Shown piece by piece: positions 54,877 to 63,977 of a DNA stretch of 64,000 nucleotides. The position numbers and the translations under genes were made by a program. Location of the stretch: NCBI GenBank assembly GCA_937944405.1, contig CALDYR010000117.1, forward strand, positions 1-64,000, read 5' to 3'. Every line of letters starts with the position of its first letter. The stretch's first letter is position 1. The DNA is from an uncultured Pirellulaceae bacterium (GTDB lineage Bacteria; Planctomycetota; Planctomycetia; Pirellulales; Pirellulaceae). The notes under the pieces are model-generated. The model did no database searches and was not told the DNA's origin. It saw nothing but the letters and a program-made list of their open reading frames with translations.

Positions 54877-56391
54877 ATGCCCCGATCCGACAAAACCAAC
54901 CCCACCACTGACCTGTGCCGGACTTTGGTGGCCAGAAAACGCAACCACTCGGCTTGGCAATTGCTGGCCGCGCGAAATGCGCCGCTGATGGTCGCGTGCC
55001 TCAAACAGCTACTGGACGCTCACCCCGAAGGAATCGATTTCGACGACACCGTCGAAGAACTGGCTCAAATGTTTGCCCAGTACGCTCACGATTCTGAATT
55101 CGATATCGAAGACGATTTCTCACTCGCAGCACGGCGCGAAATTCGCACTTGGTTAAAACGTGGCTTGATCGTCGAACGTGGGGGCCAAATTATGGCCACC
55201 GATGCGTTGCAACGCGCGTTGCGTTTCATTGAAAGCCTCGAAGACCAATCGATGACGTCGACTGCCTCGCGTTTGGCAACCGTCCAACGCGCGATCGAAA
55301 CTTTGGAAACGCAGTTGTCCCGCAGTCAAACCGATCGCGCCGACGCACTGAAGCAACGAATCGGGCAGCTCGAAGAGGAACTGAAAAATGTCCAAGCCGG
55401 CCAGTTCGACGTGCTCTCCGGACGGGCGGCAGCAGAAGGTATTCAAGAGGTTTATCAATTGGCCATCAGTCTGCGCGACGATTTCCGACGCGTTGAAGAT
55501 TCCTACCGCGACGCTGATCGAACATTGCGGCAGCGCATGATCGGTCAACAGCAACATCGCGGCGACATCGTTGACGAACTCTTAAACAGCCACGACGCCT
55601 TGGTGCAAACCAACGAGGGACAGGTCTTCGATGGATTCCACCAGCAACTGAAGAAATCAGCCGAATTGGAACTGATGAAAGCGCGACTTCGATCGATTCT
55701 ACAAGACGAAAGCTGCGACAAAGCACTGCGTCGAAAGCAAAAAAACGACCTCCGATTGCTGGTTGCACGTCTGGTTCAAGAATCTCAGCGCGTGATTCAA
55801 GCTCGCGCGCGAAGTGAACGCGACGTGCGCGGTTTCCTATCGTCTGGATTAGCGGACGAACAGATGCGTGTCGGAGCGATACTTCAACAGATTTTCAATA
55901 CCGCGGTGCACGTCGATTGGACGTCTCAAAAAATTCGACGCACTGCCAGCCCATTGCCGCCGGTTGGCATTTCATCGGCCAACTTACCGGTGATCCAGCG
56001 CCTTTTGCCGCGCGCGATCGCAACCGATGAACCAGATGAATTAAACTTCACCGTTGCCGATGCAAACCCCGAAAACATGGGGGATGAATTTTGGGATGCA
56101 TGGCAAACGCTCGACCGGACGGCGCTGTTTGAGCAAACGCTGGCGCGGCTGCGCGAATCCAACACGCCGATGACCTTAGCTGCGCTTTCTCAGTCACTGC
56201 CCCCGATTCACGACCTCGAAACGTTAACCTACTGGCTGGCGATGGCGCGTCAGGCGGGAGTCGAAGTGACCGAAGAACGAGAAACCTTTGATATCATCGG
56301 CCGGGACGATCAAATTACGCGTTTTGATGCGCCGCTGGTTAGTTTAGACAACGCGATGACCGAAAAACTGGATGTGGAAAAATTGGAATGA
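54877..56391 (+). CDS. jetA: Wadjet subunit JetA (DUF3375)
   Basis: At 504 residues, this has the DUF3375 layout: a helical N-terminal winged-helix-like region (LVARKRNHSAWQLLAARNAPLMVACLKQL), a coiled coil (about 125-185, ATVQRAIETLETQLS, then QRIGQLEEELKNVQ), the block SGRAAAEGIQEVYQLAISLRDDFRRVEDSYR, and a C-terminal globular part. JetA is the kleisin-like subunit of type I Wadjet, an SMC-like complex that recognises and cleaves small circular DNA such as plasmids. Its stop codon overlaps the start of jetB (ATGA), so the two are translated together. It is the first gene of a four-gene operon; the assignment is supported by both sequence and neighbours. Confidence 0.9.
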   Translation: MPRSDKTNPTTDLCRTLVARKRNHSAWQLLAARNAPLMVACLKQLLDAHPEGIDFDDTVEELAQMFAQYAHDSEFDIEDDFSLAARREIRTWLKRGLIVERGGQIMATDALQRALRFIESLEDQSMTSTASRLATVQRAIETLETQLSRSQTDRADALKQRIGQLEEELKNVQAGQFDVLSGRAAAEGIQEVYQLAISLRDDFRRVEDSYRDADRTLRQRMIGQQQHRGDIVDELLNSHDALVQTNEGQVFDGFHQQLKKSAELELMKARLRSILQDESCDKALRRKQKNDLRLLVARLVQESQRVIQARARSERDVRGFLSSGLADEQMRVGAILQQIFNTAVHVDWTSQKIRRTASPLPPVGISSANLPVIQRLLPRAIATDEPDELNFTVADANPENMGDEFWDAWQTLDRTALFEQTLARLRESNTPMTLAALSQSLPPIHDLETLTYWLAMARQAGVEVTEERETFDIIGRDDQITRFDAPLVSLDNAMTEKLDVEKLE

Positions 56392-57182
56392 GCAACATTT
56401 TCGATGCCATGCTTGCTGGCGACCCAGACTCCAACGCAGCACCACCGAGCCCAGCAACCAACGAGGATCCTGGTTTAACCGACCCCAGCGCTGCAAATCA
56501 GGCTGATTCGTCGGCGGCATCTTCGTCCGCCTCGACACCGCGCGACGTGAAGGACGTCGTCCAAGAGCTACTTCGGTACGGTTATATCGACCAATCCACC
56601 AAAGGGCCGTTGTTTCAAAAATCAATGATTCATTCCGATGCGGTCGGCGGCGTTCTGGAACCGCTGGACCTATCGTTCCACTTAGATGAACTGCGCGGTA
56701 TTGGACTATTGAAAGTGAAACAGGACGACCATTCCGAACCCGATCAAGCGTGGTCGCATCCGCTGGTCCGGAGGCAGCGTTTGACGTTGGAACAGTCTTT
56801 GATGGTCGCGATTTTACGTCAAGCGTTCATCGCACACGAACAAGAGGCAGGAATCGGTGAAGCAACCGCACGGATTGGCGTGGACGACCTATTGCCTCAG
56901 TTTCTGACATATTTCGAAGACAGCCACAGCGACGCGAAAAACGAAAGCCGCCTCTTAAACATCTTAGATCAGCTTAAAACGCACGGCATCATTTCCGAAG
57001 TCGACAAAAAACACGAAATCACAATTCGCCCGCTGATCGCCCATTTAGCCGATCCGGCAGCACTTCAGTCGTTGCTGGCCATACTGAAACGGCATGCCGC
57101 AAACGAACCAGAGACGAAAACCACCGAATCAGATACCAACCCGCCGTCACAACCTGACCAAGGAGCGCGCGATGTCCGATAG
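56388..57182 (+). CDS. jetB: Wadjet subunit JetB (DUF4194)
   Basis: The 264-residue product starts in the last codon of jetA (ATGA) and ends inside jetC. After a Ser/Ala-rich variable N-terminus (about 1-45), the conserved part has VVQELLRYGYIDQSTKG, then LDLSFHLDELRGIGLLKVKQD, VRRQRLTLEQSLMVAILRQ and LNILDQLKTHGIISEVD, typical DUF4194 winged-helix segments equivalent to the KITE/MukE-like regulatory subunit of SMC complexes. It bridges JetA and JetC. The last 45 residues are polar and poorly conserved and overlap the ribosome site of jetC. Confidence 0.88.
   Translation: MSNIFDAMLAGDPDSNAAPPSPATNEDPGLTDPSAANQADSSAASSSASTPRDVKDVVQELLRYGYIDQSTKGPLFQKSMIHSDAVGGVLEPLDLSFHLDELRGIGLLKVKQDDHSEPDQAWSHPLVRRQRLTLEQSLMVAILRQAFIAHEQEAGIGEATARIGVDDLLPQFLTYFEDSHSDAKNESRLLNILDQLKTHGIISEVDKKHEITIRPLIAHLADPAALQSLLAILKRHAANEPETKTTESDTNPPSQPDQGARDVR
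57160..57165 (+). promoter_or_regulatory. Strong ribosome-binding site deciding the jetC start
   Basis: AAGGAG lies 6 nt before the ATG at 57172, inside the 3' end of jetB. It decides between this start and the in-frame ATG at 57094. Confidence 0.8.
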
Positions 57183-60100
57183 CGTTCAACAACGAATTTA
57201 CCGCGACAGCGATTCGGCGAGTGAAACGCGATCGTCCGAACCGACGTGGTTACTGAATCGGCTTGAGGTCTATAACTGGGGGCCATTTGCTGGTTTCCAT
57301 CAAGCCGACTTTGACCCCTTGGGGACCGCAATCATCGGTCCTACCGGCAGCGGAAAGACCACGTTGGTTGACGCGCTGATGACCTTGTTGGTTGCCAACC
57401 CGCGCTACAATCTGGCGTCCACCGGCGGGCATGAAAGTGATCGAACGCTGATGTCGTACGTACGGGGCGTGTTGGGGGGCGACGGGTCTGATGGTGGTGC
57501 CGACGTTTCGCGTCCAGGCAAGACGGTGACGGGCATTTGCGCGACCTATGGTGCTGGCGAATCTACGCTACGCCTTGGCGGTTTATTGTGGATCGACGGC
57601 AGCGGAACATCCGCCAAAGACCTTAAACGCCGCTGGATTTTCTCTCAAGCCGAAGACCAGTCGTTAGAAGCTTGGCTCCGCCTGCTGCACGAAGAGGGCT
57701 TACGCGCGTTATTACAAATCGGCCGAGAAACGGCACGTCACCGAATCTTCGACAGCAAAAAAGCATTTCTCGCACATACGCGAAAATTTTTTGATGTTGG
57801 AGAAAATGCGTTTTCGTTGCTCAATCGGGCCGCCGGTTTGAAGCAACTCAACAGCATCGACGAAATCTTTCGCGCCCTAGTATTGGATGATCGATCAGCC
57901 TTTGACCGCGCGATCGAAGTGGCCGGCGAATTCGACAATCTTGCCGGAATCCACAAAGAACTGGAAAACGCCCGGCGGCAACAACAGGCCTTGGAGCCCG
58001 TCGCCGCAGAACACCGCAAGTGGGTCAATGCGACTCGTAAAAACACCGAACTGCAACAGCGCAAGCATCTTCTCCCGGTTTGGTTTGCCCTCACCGGCCA
58101 GCGATTATGGCAGACCGAACTGGAGAAAATCAATCAAGAAACACAAATCTACAAAACGAAGCTCAGCCAACAACAATCACTGGCCGACCAACATAAAACG
58201 CACGTCGCCACCTTGTATCACAAGTATCTTGAACTTGGGGGCGACGCGATTAGTGGTTTAGAGCAAACGATTGGGCTTTTACAGGAACGCGTTAACGAAC
58301 GCCAAAAACAGGTCGACCGGTACCTGCAGGCGGTCAACGTGCTGGGGCTTAATCCGGCGATAACTCCAAACGCACTGCAACAAAACCAAGCGGCGCTCTC
58401 CGCCAAACGCGACCAAATCCAGAAACAATTAGACGAAGCCGAAAAAGAAACACTTGATGCCAAATCCGAACAGCGCGATTTAGAAAACCAAACCCAAGAA
58501 ACCACCTCGGCCATTGAGAAAGTACGCCAGCGGCCTGGATCGAACATTCAGCCAAAGTTTCACGATTTCCGATCGGAACTGGCCCAAGAGCTTTCGGTCG
58601 AAGAAGATCAACTTCCGTTTTTGGCTGAATTGGTCGAAGTAAAACCCGATCAGGCGTCATGGCGCGGGGCGATTGAACGCGCTGTTGGGTCGGAGCGTTT
58701 ACGAATTTTGATCTCGGAAAAATTAATTAAACACGCGCTGCGGTGGGTCAATCAGCGCGACAATCGCATCCATGTACGCCTGCAGACGGCGACCGCGCCG
58801 GCAAAACCGCGCGCCTTTTTCCACGACGGTTACACTCAGAAATTGAATTTCAAACAACATCCGTTTATCGGAGCGGCCAAAGAGTTGCTGGCCCAACGCG
58901 ACCGGCACTGCGTATCATCAGCTGCCGCGTTGCAGAAAGTCGAACACGGTTTGACGATCGAAGGCACGATGTCCGGACGTGGCGGCAAATTCGAAAAACA
59001 GGATCAACGCCGGTTAACAGACGACTGGATGACGGGTTTCGATAACAAAAGCCAGCTTCAATCATTGCAACGACGGCTTCAAGAACTGTCCCAGAGGTTG
59101 ACCGAACAGACAAAGAAACTTAAATCGTGTCTGTCACAACAAAAGCAAATCCAACAGCAAATTTCGTTCATTGATCGACTGAAAGAAACAGAGTTTTCAA
59201 CGATTGATTTACCGCTGGCTCAATCGGATTTACAAACGGCTGAAAAAAGACGACTGGCGTTGTTGGATCCCAACTCCGACACCAGTCGCGCCAAACAGGA
59301 ATACGATCTGGCTAACCGGGAATTAGAAAACCTGCATGCAAAGATCAAGGAGCTTGAAAATTCTCTTGCCGTGTTGGACCATCGGGCCCAAGAGTCCCAG
59401 CAAGAGATTCAAAAAACAGATCAACGGATCGGCGATGGGCTTGATGAAGCACAAGTTCGGGCTGCGGATGACTATTTTTCAGTGCCCGACGATACCGCGG
59501 CGAAAGACCTTGGCGACATCGAGCGTTCGGCCGCCAACGAAGTAGACGGCGAACTTAAAAAGCAAACGCAACGTGTTTCCGACCATGAAAGGCGTTTGGT
59601 TAATTTCATGGGCAAAGCCAAGCAAGCCGATACCGGGGCGCTGGCTCAAGTGGACGCCGTTTTGGAAGACATTGAATCGTATTTGGATCAATTGCGTGTA
59701 CTGCAAAAAGAAGCGTTACCGGAAAAACTAAAACGGTTTTTGCAATACCTTAATGAATCGTCCGATCAAGGTGTAACCCAATTGTTGGCCGGTATTGGCG
59801 AACAAGTTGATCTGATCGAACACCGGATCGCCGAACTAAATCACACGCTGTTGAAGGTCGAATTTCGATCGGGCCGACACTTGCAGCTTGAACCGCAACG
59901 TATCTCTCATCAACGGTTGCGCATGATGCAAGCAGCACAGCGCAAGCTTACGTCCGCAGCACTCAAAGATGACGAAGGGGAAAGTCACTATAAAGCGCTG
60001 CGGGATCTTGTGACGATTTTACGTGAGGCGGGCGAAAATCGAAAACAGCGGGGATCACTGGCGCTGTTAGACCCGCGCTACCGGCTTGAGTTTTACGTCG

Positions 60101-60486
60101 TGGAGGTCGATCAAAAAACGGGCGAACAATCACCCCGCCGCAGCGGATCTCAAAGCGGAAGTGGCGGAGAAAAAGAATTGATGGCCAGCCACATTTTGAC
60201 TGCATCGCTAAGCTACGCGTTGTGCCCTGCCGGCGCACGGCGGCCGCTGTACGGTACGGTGATCCTAGACGAAGCGTTTTCGAAAAGCTCACAATCGGCG
60301 GCCACACGGATTGTGGATGCCCTGCGGATATTTGGGTTGCGCCCAATTTTTGTAACACCGAATAAGGAAATTGGATTACTGAAACGCCATACTCGGCGGG
60401 CGATCTGCGTGCAGCGTTCGCAAAAACAATCTAGCCTTGCATCGATTTCATGGCAAACCCTTGAAGGGCTGGCCCGACTCAGATGA
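57172..60486 (+). CDS. jetC: Wadjet SMC-like ATPase JetC
   Basis: I start at the ATG at 57172 because AAGGAG lies just upstream; an in-frame codon at 57094 would extend into jetB. The 1104-residue protein is an SMC-like ATPase. Walker A (GPTGSGKTTLVDAL) is at about 56-69, two long coiled-coil arms rich in Gln/Lys/Glu flank a hinge region (about 430-640), the ABC signature (GSGSGGEKELMASHIL) is near 996, and Walker B with D-loop (GTVILDEAFSKSS) near 1028. JetC dimers load DNA, extrude loops and trigger cleavage when a circle is small. It overlaps jetB by 11 nt and jetD by 4 nt. Confidence 0.92.
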   Translation: MSDSVQQRIYRDSDSASETRSSEPTWLLNRLEVYNWGPFAGFHQADFDPLGTAIIGPTGSGKTTLVDALMTLLVANPRYNLASTGGHESDRTLMSYVRGVLGGDGSDGGADVSRPGKTVTGICATYGAGESTLRLGGLLWIDGSGTSAKDLKRRWIFSQAEDQSLEAWLRLLHEEGLRALLQIGRETARHRIFDSKKAFLAHTRKFFDVGENAFSLLNRAAGLKQLNSIDEIFRALVLDDRSAFDRAIEVAGEFDNLAGIHKELENARRQQQALEPVAAEHRKWVNATRKNTELQQRKHLLPVWFALTGQRLWQTELEKINQETQIYKTKLSQQQSLADQHKTHVATLYHKYLELGGDAISGLEQTIGLLQERVNERQKQVDRYLQAVNVLGLNPAITPNALQQNQAALSAKRDQIQKQLDEAEKETLDAKSEQRDLENQTQETTSAIEKVRQRPGSNIQPKFHDFRSELAQELSVEEDQLPFLAELVEVKPDQASWRGAIERAVGSERLRILISEKLIKHALRWVNQRDNRIHVRLQTATAPAKPRAFFHDGYTQKLNFKQHPFIGAAKELLAQRDRHCVSSAAALQKVEHGLTIEGTMSGRGGKFEKQDQRRLTDDWMTGFDNKSQLQSLQRRLQELSQRLTEQTKKLKSCLSQQKQIQQQISFIDRLKETEFSTIDLPLAQSDLQTAEKRRLALLDPNSDTSRAKQEYDLANRELENLHAKIKELENSLAVLDHRAQESQQEIQKTDQRIGDGLDEAQVRAADDYFSVPDDTAAKDLGDIERSAANEVDGELKKQTQRVSDHERRLVNFMGKAKQADTGALAQVDAVLEDIESYLDQLRVLQKEALPEKLKRFLQYLNESSDQGVTQLLAGIGEQVDLIEHRIAELNHTLLKVEFRSGRHLQLEPQRISHQRLRMMQAAQRKLTSAALKDDEGESHYKALRDLVTILREAGENRKQRGSLALLDPRYRLEFYVVEVDQKTGEQSPRRSGSQSGSGGEKELMASHILTASLSYALCPAGARRPLYGTVILDEAFSKSSQSAATRIVDALRIFGLRPIFVTPNKEIGLLKRHTRRAICVQRSQKQSSLASISWQTLEGLARLR

Positions 60487-61634
60487 AACCCCCTTCGGAA
60501 CTTAAATCACAACTACGGCGTCAATGGGACATCGCCAACATCCGCCAGACGCGGCTGTTGAACGTCAATCAGTCATGGCCGGTTGCGTTACCTATTGGGA
60601 AACCAACCGCCCAAATGGTCCGCAACGACCTCGATCGCGTCAAACGCCATGTCCAAGCCTGGCGTTCGGTGACGGTAGGACACGTCCAGTGGAAACCGGT
60701 GAAGTACCAGGCCGCCGCCGAACCGGTCGACATTCCGGTGCAATGGATCATCCAACAACCGACGCAATGGGTAACCATCGCCGCCGACGCAGTCATGCGC
60801 GAGGAATTCGCGTACTTGTCTGAATTGGTGGCCAACAGCGATCCCCTGTTCCACGCTTTGCTGGTGCGGCGACGGGCACTATGGCGTGGCAAACCCGCAG
60901 CCGAAGTCATCCAAGCCGCTCGGCTGGCGATGGCGCTGACGCCAAATTGTGCAGCCGGGCGCCCGCTTCGCGCTCTTCCCGTGGAAGGCATTGACACTAA
61001 ATTTTTTCAACGCAATGCCGGACTGGTCACGTCTTTATTGGATGTCCGGTACGACGGCGAAGTCAGCCCAATGGGCCTGGAGAGCTTTCTTGACGCGCGC
61101 TCCGAGGGTAGCCACTGGTTGCTGTTGGCTGACCTGTCGGCAACGCTGTTGCCGTTTAGAAAAATGCGTGTCTCCAGTTCAGAACTACAACGGTGGTCGT
61201 TTCCCTGCCGGCGAGTAATAATTATTGAAAATGAAAATTGCCAGCATCAACTACCGAAGTTGCAGGACACTATCGCCGTGTTGGGGGCGGGGTTTGACCT
61301 TCAGTGGACCGCAAACGCGCAGTTACGATCTAAATCCGTGGCTTACTGGGGAGACATTGACACGTGGGGACTGCAGTTGTTGGGTAAGGCCAGAGCCAAC
61401 CTCCCGGACGTGACCCCCATCTTGATGGACCGAGAAACATTTGCTGCCCACCGTAGCTCAACGGTCGTCGAACCGGTGTCCGCCGGCGACACGGTGCCAG
61501 AGGGACTACTGGAGAACGAACGCCTGCTGTATCGGCAGTTACTATCAGAACCTCAAGGTCGATTGGAGCAGGAATTTCTGAGGACCGACTGGGTCGCAAC
61601 CGCGATCGCAGAATGGGTCAGCGCAAACTCTTAG
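60483..61634 (+). CDS. jetD: Wadjet nuclease JetD (Toprim, DUF3322/DUF2220)
   Basis: The 383-residue protein starts within the jetC stop (ATGA). The N-terminal half is DUF3322-like (VKRHVQAWRSVTVGHVQWKPVKYQ), and the C-terminal half is DUF2220 with a Toprim fold: the acidic strand RVIIIENENC supplies the conserved Glu near residue 245, and VAYWGDIDTWGLQLL the DxD motif near 288. Those residues bind metal for DNA cleavage in topoisomerase-related nucleases. JetD is the effector that cuts plasmid DNA once JetABC has engaged it. The motifs are intact, so the operon should be functional. A convergent terminator lies about 110 bp beyond. Confidence 0.92.
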   Translation: MKPPSELKSQLRRQWDIANIRQTRLLNVNQSWPVALPIGKPTAQMVRNDLDRVKRHVQAWRSVTVGHVQWKPVKYQAAAEPVDIPVQWIIQQPTQWVTIAADAVMREEFAYLSELVANSDPLFHALLVRRRALWRGKPAAEVIQAARLAMALTPNCAAGRPLRALPVEGIDTKFFQRNAGLVTSLLDVRYDGEVSPMGLESFLDARSEGSHWLLLADLSATLLPFRKMRVSSSELQRWSFPCRRVIIIENENCQHQLPKLQDTIAVLGAGFDLQWTANAQLRSKSVAYWGDIDTWGLQLLGKARANLPDVTPILMDRETFAAHRSSTVVEPVSAGDTVPEGLLENERLLYRQLLSEPQGRLEQEFLRTDWVATAIAEWVSANS

Positions 61635-61744
61635 TCATTGATCGTTCGAAATCGCCACTGAAACGTCACGCGCCACCGTTAAAGGCTTCCTGCAATCGAC
61701 CGTCAACAAACGCACCGTATTCATCGCTGCGTTTAAACTTAAAA

Positions 61745-61776
61745 CACCGGGCATCATCATGACGCCCGGCGTTTGT
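61745..61776. terminator. Bidirectional terminator between jetD and the aldolase gene
   Basis: CACCGGGC (61745-61752) and GCCCGGCG (61764-61771) form a stem with one mismatch and an 11-nt loop. It is followed by GTTTGTT on the plus strand and, read on the minus strand, by GTTTT. It lies between two convergent genes. Confidence 0.65.
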
Positions 61777-61803
61777 TAGTATGGGTCTGCGAGTTTTGAA
61801 AAA

Positions 61804-62892
61804 CTACAGCAATCCCTCACAGCGGTTGATGCAGTTCAAATCTTCGAAAGCGGATTTTAGTCGCGCGACGAATTGCTGTTCACCCTTCCGCAACCACGCG
61901 CGCGGATCGTAGTATTTTTTGTTTGGCGCATCGTCGCCGTCGGGGTTACCAAGCTGCGTCTGCAGGTAGCCTTCGTTGGCCTTATAGTAATCCAGCACAC
62001 CCTTCCACGTTGCCCATTGCATGTCGGTGTCTAAATTCATCTTTACCGCTCCGTAATCGATTGCTTCGCGGATCTCTGCGCGTGAGGAACCCGATCCGCC
62101 GTGGAACACAAAGTTCACAGGCAAATCGCCGGTGCCGTGTTTTTCTTTGATGAACTCTTGCGAGTTTTTAAGGATGATCGGTTGCAACGAAACATTGCCG
62201 GGTTTGTAAACGCCGTGGACGTTTCCAAATGCGGCGGCCACGGTGAAGCTTGGCGATATTTTGCTAAGTTCTTCATAGAAGTAATTGACTTCCGATGGCT
62301 GGGTGTAGAGCTTCGAGCTGTCGACATCGGTGTTATCGACGCCATCTTCTTCACCGCCTGTGATGCCCAGTTCGATTTCGATCGTCATGTTCAATTTGCT
62401 CATGCGTTCAAAATACTTACAGCAGATTTCGACGTTCTCCTCTAAAGACTCCTCAGAGAGGTCCAACATGTGCGAACTGAACAGAGGCTTTCCGGTGCGC
62501 TCGAAATGTTTTTCGCCCGCGTCCAACAGCCCGTCGATCCAAGGTAGCAATTTTTTGGCACAGTGATCGGTATGCAGCACGACCGGCACGCCGTAAAGTT
62601 CAGCCATCTGGTGAACGTGGTGGGCGCCGGAGATAGAACCTGCGATCGCGGCTTTTTGCCCATCGTTGCTCAGGCTTTTACCGGCAAAGAAACTTCCACC
62701 ACCGTTAGAGAACTGAATCATCACCGGCGAGTTAACCTCAACGGCGGTCTCTAACACAGCATTGACGGAGTTCGTTCCAACGACGTTAACCGCTGGCATC
62801 GCGTAATTGTTTTCGTTGGCGTGGCGAAGAAGTTGGTCAAGTGCTTCGCCTGAAACGACGCCGGGTTTGATTTGGGAAGTTGTAGTGCTCAT
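61804..62892 (-). CDS. fba: Class II fructose-bisphosphate aldolase
   Basis: At 362 residues this matches the E. coli FbaA type (class IIA). It converts fructose-1,6-bisphosphate to triose phosphates in glycolysis and gluconeogenesis. The zinc and active-site motifs are present: VVLHTDHCAKK near residue 100, IEIELGITGGEEDGVDN, AFGNVHGVYKPGN and NFVFHGGSGSS. I start at the ATG at 62892 (MSTTTSQIKPG); the frame extends 50 codons upstream to 63042 but that part is unlike any aldolase. Monocistronic and convergent with the Wadjet operon. Confidence 0.95.
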   Translation of the reverse strand: MSTTTSQIKPGVVSGEALDQLLRHANENNYAMPAVNVVGTNSVNAVLETAVEVNSPVMIQFSNGGGSFFAGKSLSNDGQKAAIAGSISGAHHVHQMAELYGVPVVLHTDHCAKKLLPWIDGLLDAGEKHFERTGKPLFSSHMLDLSEESLEENVEICCKYFERMSKLNMTIEIELGITGGEEDGVDNTDVDSSKLYTQPSEVNYFYEELSKISPSFTVAAAFGNVHGVYKPGNVSLQPIILKNSQEFIKEKHGTGDLPVNFVFHGGSGSSRAEIREAIDYGAVKMNLDTDMQWATWKGVLDYYKANEGYLQTQLGNPDGDDAPNKKYYDPRAWLRKGEQQFVARLKSAFEDLNCINRCEGLL

Positions 62893-63192
62893 AAAATGGT
62901 TTTCGATAAAGGGTGTGGCCGGGCTGATGCCAGGGCTGTAAAAAAAAGGCAGATCGAAAACGCGTTTCACTTCTGCCGCACGAGCGCGCCATTGTATTCC
63001 GTTAGACCGATCTTTCAACGAGCCGACGTTTGTTGATTTCAAGATGGCGTAGTTTCTGCCTTCACGCCGCGTCTAATGGGAAAGGCAGTCGTTTTTCCCT
63101 CATTGGTCCGCTAAGGTACAGGGAATTCAAGGAATCTTTGCGCTCCTTGGACTTATCGACCAAAAACCGACTTCATTGAAGCAAAACCAAGC

Positions 63193-63771
63193 ATGCACGC
63201 CATTATTGACCTACCCCAATGGGTAATTGACGAAAATGAGAAGCTGCCAAAGTTTATCGAATCGATCGAGGAGCGCATGGAGCTTGTGATCGAATTTTCA
63301 AGAAAAAACATTCGATACCAAACAGGCGGCCCTTTTGCGGCCGGAGTTTTCGAAAAAAGCACCGGTCGACCATTAGTCATTGGCGTTAATCGCGTCATCC
63401 CGCTGAATGTTTCATCGGCCCACGCTGAGATCGTGACACTGACGATGGCACAGAAAATACTCGGCACTTTCGATCTGGGCCAGGACGGAATGCCGGATTA
63501 CCAACTGGTGATCAGCGCTCAGCCCTGTGCGATGTGCTATGGGGCGATCCCTTGGTCGGGCATTCGCAGCGTCGTCATCGGTGCTTCGGGAAAACAAGTC
63601 GAATCGCTGACAGGTTTCGATGAAGGACCGGTCCACCCCCAGTGGCAATCTGAGTATCGACGACGTGGTATCGAGGTCATCGAAAACAAGCGCTCCGCAG
63701 ACGCCTGCGAGGTGCTGAAGACGTTTGCCGCATCGGGCGCTAAAATTTACAACGGTCGCCAAAGGCCGTAG
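63193..63771 (+). CDS. Nucleoside/guanine deaminase-like (CMP/dCMP deaminase fold)
   Basis: A 192-residue zinc hydrolase of the cytidine deaminase fold. The HAEIVTL motif supplies the zinc-ligand His and proton-shuttling Glu, and AQPCAMCYGAI the two zinc Cys. The rest (IRSVVIGAS, DEGPVHPQWQSEYRRRGI) is typical of guanine-deaminase-like or Cd1 nucleoside deaminases. The 30-residue N-terminal extension before the core is longer than in minimal tRNA adenosine deaminases, so a free-nucleobase substrate is more likely than tRNA. The ATG at 63193 is the start; no partner genes are seen. Confidence 0.85.
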   Translation: MHAIIDLPQWVIDENEKLPKFIESIEERMELVIEFSRKNIRYQTGGPFAAGVFEKSTGRPLVIGVNRVIPLNVSSAHAEIVTLTMAQKILGTFDLGQDGMPDYQLVISAQPCAMCYGAIPWSGIRSVVIGASGKQVESLTGFDEGPVHPQWQSEYRRRGIEVIENKRSADACEVLKTFAASGAKIYNGRQRP

Positions 63772-63956
63772 AAAACCGGCGGGCAAGAGTAAAACGGCTT
63801 TCTCCCCAGCGGTGTACTGCACGGTCGCATCAAATCGCGGTCGCTTTTTTAAAATGGCGTGCGATTCAAAAGACGTGCCCGAAAGATCGCAGGCTCAACA
63901 AGTGGTTCTTCGGAGCGTTTCATGGCGCCAAACTGCCCCATGATCTATCTGAGTTG

Positions 63957-63977
63957 GAATTCTGGCCAATCAGGCTA
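63957..63977 (+). repeat. Short interspersed repeat copy near the window end
   Basis: GAATTCTGGCCAATCAGGCTA matches the copy at 54687-54707 at 19 of 21 positions, same orientation. The 3' flank of the window (63772-64000) holds nothing else recognisable. Confidence 0.7.

Noticed and set aside
57094-57171. Upstream in-frame start for jetC
   Set aside because: Lies inside jetB, and a strong AAGGAG precedes the ATG at 57172 instead.
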